Origin: Yinghuangia sp045039925
GTDB lineage: Bacteria > Actinomycetota > Actinomycetes > Streptomycetales > Streptomycetaceae
Length of the DNA stretch: 64,000 nt
Direction of reading: 5' to 3'
Assembly: GCA_045039925.1 (NCBI GenBank)
Contig: CP108400.1
Span: forward strand, 2,356,001-2,420,000
Positions 49,492 to 56,801 of this stretch are shown here, piece after piece. Positions within the stretch are counted from its first letter, which is position 1. Each line of letters starts with the position of its first letter. The translations under genes and the position numbers were made by a program. The notes below the pieces were generated by a model. It was not told the origin of the DNA. It ran no database searches and worked only from the letters and a program-made list of their open reading frames with translations.

Positions 49492-50335
49492 TTTCGACAA
49501 GTTCGACGGCTTCGAGCCGATCGAGTACGCCGACGAGCACCCGATTCCGCGCACCGACCCGGTCGCGGAGGAGACGCCGCTGTCGTCGCGCATCTCGGCG
49601 GCCGACGTACTGACGCTGGGCAACGCCGCGTGCGGCTTCCTGGCGATCTACTTCCTCGCGGTGGCCACCGTGGCGCAGCACATGGACGGGTACGGCGTGC
49701 CTGCCGACCGCCGCAGTGCCGCCGCCGCGGTCGTCCTGATGCTCATCGGCGCGCTGTTCGACCTGTGCGACGGCCTGGTGGCGCGCAAGCTGCGCCGCTC
49801 GGCGCTGGGCGCGGAGCTGGACAACCTGGCCGACGTCATCACGTTCGGTGTGGCCCCGGCGTTCTTCGTGGTCACCTGGGCGGCCATCCCGCTCGGCCCG
49901 GGCAAGACCCCGGCCGTGCTGGTGGCCCTGTCGGTGCTGATCGCCGGCGTGCTGCGGCTCGCCCGCTTCGCGTCGACGCCCGGTCGACCAGGCGTCTTCC
50001 AGGGCATGCCGATCCCGTTCGGTGCCCTCACGGTGGTCTCCATCGTGCTGCTGGATCTGCCGTTCGTGGTGGGTGCGGCCGGCATCCTGCTGACGGCGTG
50101 GCTCATGGTCAGCCGCATCGAGTACCCCAAGCCGCAGGGCAAGCTGGCGATCCTCACCATGCTGTTCATCGCGGCGAGTGTCAGCTGCCTGACGCTGTGG
50201 GCGACCGACTCGCCGGGCGGCGACGCGATGCTGACGATGGGTGCGAGCCTGCAGATCTCGCTGGCGCTGAGCATCCCCGTCATGGCGATGACGCGCCGCG
50301 GCGCGCGGTTCATCGGCGTACGGATGATCCGCTAG
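49478..50335 (+). CDS. pssA: CDP-diacylglycerol-serine O-phosphatidyltransferase
   Basis: PssA makes phosphatidylserine from CDP-diacylglycerol and serine in the membrane. The 285-residue protein has about seven hydrophobic segments and the CDP-alcohol phosphotransferase motif D-x2-DG-x2-AR-x8-G-x3-D-x3-D, seen in DLCDGLVARKLRRSALGAEL followed by DNLAD. The TTG at 49478 has a GGGGAG site seven bases upstream and overlaps psd by 14 bp; an ATG at 49400 would lie deep inside psd. A degenerate 16-bp tandem repeat follows its stop. Confidence 0.94.
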   Translation: MTGTDFDKFDGFEPIEYADEHPIPRTDPVAEETPLSSRISAADVLTLGNAACGFLAIYFLAVATVAQHMDGYGVPADRRSAAAAVVLMLIGALFDLCDGLVARKLRRSALGAELDNLADVITFGVAPAFFVVTWAAIPLGPGKTPAVLVALSVLIAGVLRLARFASTPGRPGVFQGMPIPFGALTVVSIVLLDLPFVVGAAGILLTAWLMVSRIEYPKPQGKLAILTMLFIAASVSCLTLWATDSPGGDAMLTMGASLQISLALSIPVMAMTRRGARFIGVRMIR

Positions 50336-50340
50336 CCACC

Positions 50341-50390
50341 GGCAGCACCGAGCGACGCAGTACCTGAGCAACGCAGCACCAAGTGACGAC
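50341..50390. repeat. Degenerate 16-bp tandem repeat after pssA
   Basis: Three units of the type GCAGCACCGAGCGAC, GCAGTACCTGAGCAAC and GCAGCACCAAGTGACGAC lie directly after the pssA stop. Further on, GGGCGTTTCGCTGTCC occurs at 50420-50435 and again at 50441-50456. Confidence 0.7.
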
Positions 50391-50480
50391 GCCCTCGGCG
50401 GTCCCCCGCGGACCACCGGGGGCGTTTCGCTGTCCGCCGCGGGCGTTTCGCTGTCCCCGGCGCCCGGGTACCCGGCACCG

Positions 50481-51191
50481 ATGCGCATCGTTCAGCCAGG
50501 ACTCCGAGCCGTCCGGGTGGGCTGGTCCTGCTGCCGGAGGTACGTGAAGTCGGCCCCCGGGACCTACATCTGGTGGCTGATCCTGGTCGTCACCACCTTC
50601 ATCTACGAGTCCCTTCCGGAGAACGCGCGCGAGGTCTTCCTGCGGCAGCGCAGCACGAACATCGAGCACCTCGACTCCGACCCCGTGCACGTCCTGATCG
50701 GCAGCGCGCTGTGGACCAGCGGCGGCGGGCTCCTGTACTACCTCCTGATGTTCACCGTCTTCCACGCGACAGCCGAGCGGTGGCTCGGCACGTGGCGCTG
50801 GCTGTCCGTGGTCGCGATCGGGCACATCGGCGCGACGTACCTGAGCCAGGGTCTTGTGCTGCTGGGCATCAGGACGGGCTCGCTGTCCGACACCATGCGG
50901 GACGTCGTGGACGTCGGCGTCAGCTACGGCCTCAAGGCCGTGATGGCCGTGCTCGTCTGGTACATCGCGCGGCCGTGGCGGTGGCTGTATCTCGCGATCG
51001 TGCTGCTGTCCGTGGTGGTCCCGCTGCTCGACGGCCGGACGTTCACCGACATCGGCCACTTCTCGGCCGTGATCCTGGGCCTGGCCTGCTACCCGCTCGC
51101 CCGGGGCCGCGGTACGTGGGACCCCGCGGCCTGGGCCCGCGGCGCACGCGCCCGGTTCGCAATGGCGAGGCGCGCCCGCGCCACCATCTGA
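50481..51191 (+). CDS. Rhomboid-like integral membrane protein
   Basis: The 236-residue protein has about six membrane segments and the rhomboid-like W-R context (ERWLGTWRW, residues 99-107). A possible Ser/His dyad is present: S148 in a GVSYG segment and H193 in IGHFSAVILG, each within a membrane helix. This fits intramembrane serine proteases, but the classical GASG reads GVSYG and an H-x2-N motif in helix 2 is not clear, so activity is uncertain. It is 145 bp downstream of pssA in the same direction, separated by tandem repeats. Confidence 0.78.
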   Translation: MRIVQPGLRAVRVGWSCCRRYVKSAPGTYIWWLILVVTTFIYESLPENAREVFLRQRSTNIEHLDSDPVHVLIGSALWTSGGGLLYYLLMFTVFHATAERWLGTWRWLSVVAIGHIGATYLSQGLVLLGIRTGSLSDTMRDVVDVGVSYGLKAVMAVLVWYIARPWRWLYLAIVLLSVVVPLLDGRTFTDIGHFSAVILGLACYPLARGRGTWDPAAWARGARARFAMARRARATI

Positions 51192-51344
51192 CCGCCCCGT
51201 CCATCCCACTGACGCCGCAACACCGACCAAAGTCGATCGGATACGCGACTTCCGCCGCTGCCGCGGCGCCCGTACCCGTGGCTACGCTCGACGGGCAGGA
51301 TCGACCCTGCTCGGCACCAGGCACGACACGAGGGAGTTCGGGAG

Positions 51345-52601
51345 ATGTCCGGAGTCCCCGGTTCACGCGTCGCGCGGTGGGCGAAGGGGTTGCGGCGCAC
51401 TGGGCGGCAGTGGCGCAACGACGCCGCGCTGGGGGCCACCGCCCTCGCGCTCGGCATGCTGTTGCTGCTCGCGACGATCGCCGACGACCCGGAGGCGCGC
51501 GCACACCTGCCCGCCCAGGTGACCTTGGGCGCTCTCGCGGCCCTGTCCGTCACCCTGTTCCGCCGCAGGTACCCGACGGTGATCGGAGTCTGCTTCGCGG
51601 TCACCGGGTTCATGATCGTCCCGGTGATGGGGAGCGCGATCGCGTCGTTCTTCAGCGTCGCGTCGTACCGCCGGGCGCGCACGGCGCTGCTGGTCGTCGG
51701 GCTGCACGTGGTGCTCGTGCTCGCGCTGTTCCGCGTCGCGACCGTCTCCTGGAGCGAGTACTGGCAGGCTGTCGGCACCTTCCTGTTCCTCGACGCGGTG
51801 GCGCTGACCGGCGGCATGCTGGTCCACTCCCTGCACGCGCGCGCCCACCAGGCCGAGAACGAGCAGCGCCTGCGCGTGGACGAGGCCCGCCACCTGGAGC
51901 GGGAGCGCATCGCCCGCGAGATGCACGACGTACTCGCCCACCGCATCTCGCTGCTGGCGGTGCACGCGGGCGCGCTGGAGTTCCGCGCGGGTGCGTCGCC
52001 GGAGGAGGCACGCGCGGCGGGCGTGATCCGCCAGTGCGCGCACGACGCGCTGGAGGACCTGCGCGACGTGATCCGCATGCTGCGGACCGAGGAGGGCACG
52101 ACCGGAGCCGACGACGCCGGGGCATCGGACCGGCCGCAGCCCACGCTCGAGGACCTGCCCTCGCTGATCGAGCAGTCGCGGCGCGCGGGCGCGCGCGTCG
52201 AGTTCGCCTTCGCGCCTGTGGGCGAGCGCGACCCGGTCCTGAGCGGCGCGGACCTGAGCGGTGCGGACCTCAGCGGCTCGGACGGGAGCGGGCCGGACAC
52301 GGTCCCCGCGAGCCTGGGGAGGCACGCGTACCGCATCGTCCAGGAGGGCCTGACCAACGCCCGCAAGCACGCCCCCGGCGAGCCGGTCCGGGTACGCGTC
52401 GACACCGCGGGCACGTCCGGCCTGCGCGTCGAGGTCGTCAACCCGCTGCCGACCCTGTCCGCACCGGGCGGTCCGATCCCGGGGGCGGGCGCCGGCCTGA
52501 TCGGCCTGGCCGAACGCGTGACGCTGGCCGGCGGACGCCTCGAACACGGACCCGGCGGCGGAGAATTCCGGCTGCGCGCCTGGCTACCGTGGACCCCGTG
52601 A
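51345..52601 (+). CDS. NarL-type sensor histidine kinase
   Basis: The 418-residue kinase has about four membrane segments in the first 165 residues and a HisKA_3 box with H194 (RIAREMHDVLAHRISLLAVH). Its HATPase domain has the N-box QEGLTNARKHAPGEP and the G-box GAGAGLIGLAERV. Between them, residues 299-316 form an unusual pentapeptide-like repeat (LSGADLSGADLSGSDGSG) encoded by 15-bp units. The stop overlaps the regulator start by 4 nt. The signal is probably sensed within the membrane, as there is no large external domain. Confidence 0.94.
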   Translation: MSGVPGSRVARWAKGLRRTGRQWRNDAALGATALALGMLLLLATIADDPEARAHLPAQVTLGALAALSVTLFRRRYPTVIGVCFAVTGFMIVPVMGSAIASFFSVASYRRARTALLVVGLHVVLVLALFRVATVSWSEYWQAVGTFLFLDAVALTGGMLVHSLHARAHQAENEQRLRVDEARHLERERIAREMHDVLAHRISLLAVHAGALEFRAGASPEEARAAGVIRQCAHDALEDLRDVIRMLRTEEGTTGADDAGASDRPQPTLEDLPSLIEQSRRAGARVEFAFAPVGERDPVLSGADLSGADLSGSDGSGPDTVPASLGRHAYRIVQEGLTNARKHAPGEPVRVRVDTAGTSGLRVEVVNPLPTLSAPGGPIPGAGAGLIGLAERVTLAGGRLEHGPGGGEFRLRAWLPWTP

Positions 52602-53317
52602 CCCCACCCGAGCAGGATCCCCCGGTCCGTGTCCTCCTCGTCGACGACGACGCACTCGTGCGCGCGGGCCTGTCGATGATGCTCTCCGGTCCCGAGGACA
52701 TCCTCGTGGTCGGCGAGGCGGCCGACGGGTCCGAGGTCGACGCGGCAGTACGCGAGCACCGGCCCCACGTCGTCCTCATGGACATCCGCATGCCGACCAT
52801 GGACGGCCTCGCCGCCACCGCACGGTTGCGCGCCCGGCCGGACGCACCGCAGGTCATCGTCATGACGACCTTCGACACCGACGACCACGTGCTGCGCGCG
52901 CTGCGCGCCGGCGCTGGCGGATTCCTGCTCAAGCACACCCCGCCCGCCGACATCGCCCAGGCGATCCGCCTCGTGGCGTCCGGCGAGCCGATGATGTCGC
53001 CGTCCGTGCTGCGCCGCATGATGCGGTACGTCGCCGACTCGGGCGGCAGCCCTCGCCGCGACCGAGCCCGCGCCGTGCTCGCCCGCCTCAGCCCCGGCGA
53101 GCGCGAGGTGGCCTGGCTGGTCGGACGCGGCGCGACCAACGCCGAGATCGGGCGCGAACTGTCGCTGAGCGTCGCCACCGTGAAGGCGTACGTCTCCCGG
53201 CTGCTCACGAAGCTCGACCTCAACAACCGCGTGCAGATCGCCCTGCTGGTGCACGACGCCGACGAGCGTCCCCACGACACGGCGTCGGGCGGCACGACGG
53301 ACGGACCGCACGCGTAG
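52598..53317 (+). CDS. NarL/LuxR-family response regulator
   Basis: The 239-residue regulator has a receiver domain with D62 as phospho-acceptor (VVLMDIRMPTMDG), switch threonines in VIVMTTFD and Lys in GFLLKHTPP. A LuxR helix-turn-helix follows (LSPGEREVAWLVGRGATNAE, LSVATVKAYVSRLLTKL). The GTG start overlaps the kinase stop (GTGA). An ABC exporter follows 70 bp later in the same direction and is the likely regulated output. Confidence 0.95.
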   Translation: MTPPEQDPPVRVLLVDDDALVRAGLSMMLSGPEDILVVGEAADGSEVDAAVREHRPHVVLMDIRMPTMDGLAATARLRARPDAPQVIVMTTFDTDDHVLRALRAGAGGFLLKHTPPADIAQAIRLVASGEPMMSPSVLRRMMRYVADSGGSPRRDRARAVLARLSPGEREVAWLVGRGATNAEIGRELSLSVATVKAYVSRLLTKLDLNNRVQIALLVHDADERPHDTASGGTTDGPHA

Positions 53318-53386
53318 CCTTTGGTCGTACGGCCGTCGACATACGGCCGATGCCGCGCGCCGGGTGGCGTCGGCAGGCTCGAAGGC

Positions 53387-54292
53387 ATGATCCGAGTCGA
53401 ACACCTCAGCAAGCGGTACGGCGACCACCGTGCCGTCGACGACGTCTCGTTCACGTGCGAACCCGGCACGGTGACCGGCTTCCTGGGCCCCAACGGCGCC
53501 GGCAAGTCGACGACCATGCGCATGATCTGCGGCCTCACCCAGCCCAGCGCCGGGAGTTCCAGCGTGCTGGGGGTGCCGTACGGGACCATCCCCAACCCCG
53601 GACGCCACGTCGGCGTCCTGCTCGACGCGTCGGCCCGCCACCCCGGGCGCACCGGGCGCGAGACGCTGACGCTGGCGGCGATGCTGCTGAACGTACCGCG
53701 TACGCGCGTGGACCAGGTCCTGGAGGAAGTGGGCCTGGCCCCCGCGGCGAAGAGGCGCGTCGGCGGCTACTCCTTCGGCATGCGCCAGCGGCTCGGCATC
53801 GCCCAGGCGCTGCTGGGCGATCCGGGGGTGCTGATCCTCGACGAACCGTCGAGCGGACTCGACCCCGAGGGCATCCACCAGATGCGGATCCTGTTGCGCG
53901 ACTTCGCGCGGCGCGGCGGCACCGTGCTGCTGTCCTCGCACCTGCTGTTCGAGGTCGAGGCGATCGCGGACCGCTACGTCATGATCGCGGGCGGGCGGAT
54001 CGTGGCGCAGGGGCCCAAGGACGAGCTGCTGCGCGGGCGTTCCGGCGCGGTCGTGCGGGCCGGCGACCCGGCCGCGCTGCGCGAGGCGCTGGACCGCGAC
54101 GGTCTCGAAGTGCGCGACACCCACGCCGACGGCGCGATCGTCGTCGGCGCGGACCCCGAGCAGGTCGGCGTCGCCGCGGCCCGGCACGGGGTGGCACTCG
54201 TCGAACTGCGCGGCGCCGAGGACCTGGGCCTGGAGGAGTTGTTCCTGAGCCTCACCGGCTCGCAGAACGCCGAGGAGGCGACGAAGCGATGA
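53387..54292 (+). CDS. ABC transporter ATP-binding protein
   Basis: The 301-residue ATPase has Walker A GPNGAGKST, the Q-loop region, the signature YSFGMRQRLGIAQALLG, Walker B VLILDEPSSGLDP and the H-loop SSHLLFEVE. A C-terminal extension of about 80 residues is typical of drug or lipid exporters of the CcmA/NodI type. The ATG at 53387 starts the fold directly (MIRVEHLSKRYG); the frame is open to a TTG at 53321. The stop overlaps the permease start by 3 nt. Confidence 0.95.
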   Translation: MIRVEHLSKRYGDHRAVDDVSFTCEPGTVTGFLGPNGAGKSTTMRMICGLTQPSAGSSSVLGVPYGTIPNPGRHVGVLLDASARHPGRTGRETLTLAAMLLNVPRTRVDQVLEEVGLAPAAKRRVGGYSFGMRQRLGIAQALLGDPGVLILDEPSSGLDPEGIHQMRILLRDFARRGGTVLLSSHLLFEVEAIADRYVMIAGGRIVAQGPKDELLRGRSGAVVRAGDPAALREALDRDGLEVRDTHADGAIVVGADPEQVGVAAARHGVALVELRGAEDLGLEELFLSLTGSQNAEEATKR

Positions 54293-55095
54293 GCCTGCAG
54301 ACCACCATCCGGCAGGATCCCCTGGAGACGGTGTTCGTCCCGGAGACCGCGCCGCCCGCGCCCACCCAGTGGATGCTGACCAAGGTCGAACTGCGGAAGA
54401 TGACCGACATCCGCTCGGGGCGGTGGGTGCTCGCGGTGATCGTCATGACCATGGTCGCCATGGTGTGCCTGCTGGTGTTCGCGGGCGAGGACGGCGACCG
54501 TGTCGTACCCGAGCTCTTCCTCGCGTCGCAGCTCGGACTGTCGGTCCTGCTGCCGGTGATCGGCATCCTGTCGGTGACCGCCGAGTGGTCGCAGCGCAGC
54601 GGCCTGTCCACCTTCGCCCTCGTCCCCAAGCGACACCGCGTCGTGTACGGCAAGTTCTTCGCGGGGGTGATCCTGGCGGTCGCGGGCATCGCGGTGAGCG
54701 CCGCGGTGACGTACGGCGGCCACGCACTTGCACACGCCACCGGCAACGCCGAGGGCGGCTGGGGGATCCCCGCGGACCTGGCCGCGACGCGGCTGCTGGA
54801 CTGCGTCATCGCGGTCGCCTCCGGCATCGCCTTCGGCATGCTGCTGTCGAGCCCGATGCTGTCGGTGCTGGCCTTCTACGCGGTCCCACTGGTCCTGGGC
54901 ATCCTGGGCGGCACGGTCTCGGCGCTGGAGGACACCCTGGAGTGGATCAACCCGGGCCAGGCGCTCACGCCGCTCAGCGAGCGGGGCGACATCTCCGGCA
55001 CCGAATGGGCCCGAGTGCTGTGCAACACGGCCTTCTTCGGCGTCGCTCTCTTCGTCGCGGGCCTCTACCGCACCAACCGCCGCGAGGTCACCTGA
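54289..55095 (+). CDS. ABC transporter permease
   Basis: The 268-residue ABC-2-type membrane protein has about six hydrophobic segments after a cytoplasmic N-terminus (WMLTKVELRKMTDIRSGRW). It is coupled to the ATPase by overlap (ATGA) and together they form an exporter, presumably as a 2+2 complex. The substrate is unknown; control by the kinase/regulator pair suggests response to a cell-envelope or antibiotic stress. Its last 31 bp overlap an antisense DUF397-like remnant. Confidence 0.93.
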   Translation: MSLQTTIRQDPLETVFVPETAPPAPTQWMLTKVELRKMTDIRSGRWVLAVIVMTMVAMVCLLVFAGEDGDRVVPELFLASQLGLSVLLPVIGILSVTAEWSQRSGLSTFALVPKRHRVVYGKFFAGVILAVAGIAVSAAVTYGGHALAHATGNAEGGWGIPADLAATRLLDCVIAVASGIAFGMLLSSPMLSVLAFYAVPLVLGILGGTVSALEDTLEWINPGQALTPLSERGDISGTEWARVLCNTAFFGVALFVAGLYRTNRREVT

Positions 55096-55220
55096 CCGGT
55101 GAGGGCCGCCCAGGCCGCGGGCGGGAACGCGAGGGCCGCATCCGGCCGCTTGCCGTCCCGCACCGCGGCCACGCGCGGATCCAGGGACACCTCAACGCAG
55201 TTGGACGCCAATGCCTGGAC
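55065..55220 (-). pseudogene. DUF397-domain remnant
   Basis: On the minus strand the frame reads ALASNCVEVSLDPRVAAVRD then GKRPDAALAFPPAAWAALTG. This is the C-terminal core of a DUF397 protein (NCVEV, AVRD-K-PD, L-F-P-AW). The usual N-terminal RKSSYSG segment is missing and no start codon fits just upstream. DUF397 genes normally sit beside XRE (WhiJ-like) and RsbW-like genes, and no XRE gene remains here. It ends within the 3' part of the permease gene. Confidence 0.65.
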
Positions 55221-55452
55221 CACGATGATCGGCGTTAGTGTGGCGTGGACCGGCGACGCGATTCGGCTTGAGGTCATCCACGACGATCCGCTCGTTCCCA
55301 CGCGCTGTGACGCGGAACCGGGCGACGTCGACGGGCGCGGCCTCGCCGTCCTCGAATGCCTCGGCCGCTGGGGCGCGGAGCGCCGACCGGCCGGCAGAGT
55401 CGTCTGGGCCGAGATCCCCATCCCACTGAATTCCCGCTGGTCGGAAGCATGA
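55203..55452 (+). pseudogene. Truncated RsbW-like ATP-binding protein
   Basis: The plus-strand frame (open from 55099) reads VSVAWTGDAIRLEVIHDDPLV, then GDVDGRGLAVLECLGRWGAE and VVWAEIP. This matches the second half of an RsbW-type HATPase anti-sigma kinase (V-V-D-x-G-RGL-x2-V-x4-WG). The N-box half is missing, and its place is taken by sequence antisense to the DUF397 remnant. It is probably a deletion product, although a short protein could still be made. Confidence 0.6.
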
Positions 55453-55470
55453 TCGTCATCGAGGAGGAAC

Positions 55471-56358
55471 GTGTACGGCATCGAGGACGCGGAAACCGCC
55501 GAGCACGCCGTCCGTGAGGTGAACCGCACGCACGGGCTGCGGCTCGCGGTCCGGGGGCGGTTCGCGGACGGCCTCCAGGGCGGTGCCTGGGAACTCGCCG
55601 CCCCGGACGGGGTGCGGTACGTGCTCAAGGTCCGCCCTGCCGACCCCCGGTCGCCGATCGGCGAGGTGAGACGGGCGGTGGCGCGGGTGCGCGACGCGGG
55701 ATACCCCACGCCGCGATGGCCGGCGGCGATCGGGCTCGGCCACGGACTCGCCTGCCACGTCCAGGAGTTTGCTGACGGCGATGCCTCGACTCCCCTGACG
55801 TCGGCGAACATCGGTCCAGTGCTCGCCGCGCTGGAACTGCACGCCGGGCTCGATCCATTGCCGTCCCGCGACCGGAACGCCGATGCCCTGGCCGCCGCAA
55901 CCGACGGCGGGCCGGGCAGCCTACGACAGGCGGTCGCGGCGCTGGACGCCCCGGGCGCCGTACTGCTCGACCGCTACGACCGGCTGCTCGACGCGGCAGG
56001 TCCGGTGGCGCTCCCGGTCGGCGACCTCGTGCACGGCGACTTCAACAGCTGCAACATCCTGCTGCGCGAGGGCGCCGTGTCCGCGGTGATCGACATCGAC
56101 GAGTTGGGCAGCGGCACGCGCGTGCTCGACTACGCGGCGCTGCTGCGGGAGGCGTACGTCGAGGGCTACCACCCCGACGTCGCGTCACGGATCCACCAGG
56201 CTGCCGAACAGGTCGCCGGACCCGCCGTATTGGCGTGCTGCGCCGCGCCCGCGGCCTTCTTCATCGCCCCCTTCAAAGCCCGCCACGCCCCCACCCAGCT
56301 ACCCGCCACCCTCGAACGCCTGCACCACATGGCCGACACCCTGGCGAATGCTCTGTAG
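55471..56358 (+). CDS. APH-fold phosphotransferase (aminoglycoside phosphotransferase family)
   Basis: The 295-residue protein has the kinase-like fold with the Brenner motif HGD-x4-N (LVHGDFNSCNILL, H188, D190, N195), a second metal-binding Asp (VIDIDELGSG) and an ATP-binding lysine in YVLKVRP. Family members phosphorylate aminoglycosides, choline or other small alcohols, so resistance cannot be assumed. The GTG start has a GGAGGAAC site. It ends 4 bp before the stop of the convergent DUF6416 gene. Confidence 0.88.
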   Translation: MYGIEDAETAEHAVREVNRTHGLRLAVRGRFADGLQGGAWELAAPDGVRYVLKVRPADPRSPIGEVRRAVARVRDAGYPTPRWPAAIGLGHGLACHVQEFADGDASTPLTSANIGPVLAALELHAGLDPLPSRDRNADALAAATDGGPGSLRQAVAALDAPGAVLLDRYDRLLDAAGPVALPVGDLVHGDFNSCNILLREGAVSAVIDIDELGSGTRVLDYAALLREAYVEGYHPDVASRIHQAAEQVAGPAVLACCAAPAAFFIAPFKARHAPTQLPATLERLHHMADTLANAL

Positions 56359-56362
56359 CGGG

Positions 56363-56761
56363 CTACAGCGACAGCGCGACCGAGAAGATCTCGGCCATCT
56401 CGTACTTCACGGCATAGACGGTCCCGTCGGGCGTCTTCCACCAGCGGTACGGGTAGCACCGACCGGCGGCCGCGCCGGCCGCACCCGCCCTGTTGAGGCT
56501 GCCCGACATCACCTTCGCGGCGTTCTTGGTCCCGCTCGGATCGAGGTCGAGCTCGGCCACGATCTCGCTGCCGCTGATCCGTCGACCGGGATCGGCGAAC
56601 AGATAGCCGTGCACGCGCCGCCCCGTGTCGTCGAGCGTGTCCCAGTACGTCAGTGCCCGCCCTCGGTCCCCCGGCTGCCATGGCGGCGGCTCGTCGTGAC
56701 CGCTGCCCCCGTCGTGGTTGCTCCACAACTCGTCGTCGTCGTCCATGTGTGTGGTGGCCAT
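56363..56761 (-). CDS. DUF6416-type small protein
   Basis: The 132-residue protein has an acidic N-terminus (MDDDDELWSNHDGGSG) and a domain that looks like a winged helix (YWDTLDDTGRRVHGYLF, ISGSEIVAELDLDPSGTKNA, YPYRWWKTPDGTVYAVKYEM). I know this pattern as DUF6416 in streptomycetes, of unknown function; DNA binding is a guess from the helix arrangement. It is 40 bp downstream of recD2 in the same direction reading leftwards. Confidence 0.75.
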   Translation of the reverse strand: MATTHMDDDDELWSNHDGGSGHDEPPPWQPGDRGRALTYWDTLDDTGRRVHGYLFADPGRRISGSEIVAELDLDPSGTKNAAKVMSGSLNRAGAAGAAAGRCYPYRWWKTPDGTVYAVKYEMAEIFSVALSL

Positions 56762-56801
56762 GAGCCCATCGTGGCAGGAGGATTCACCGCGTAGACGGTG
56801 T

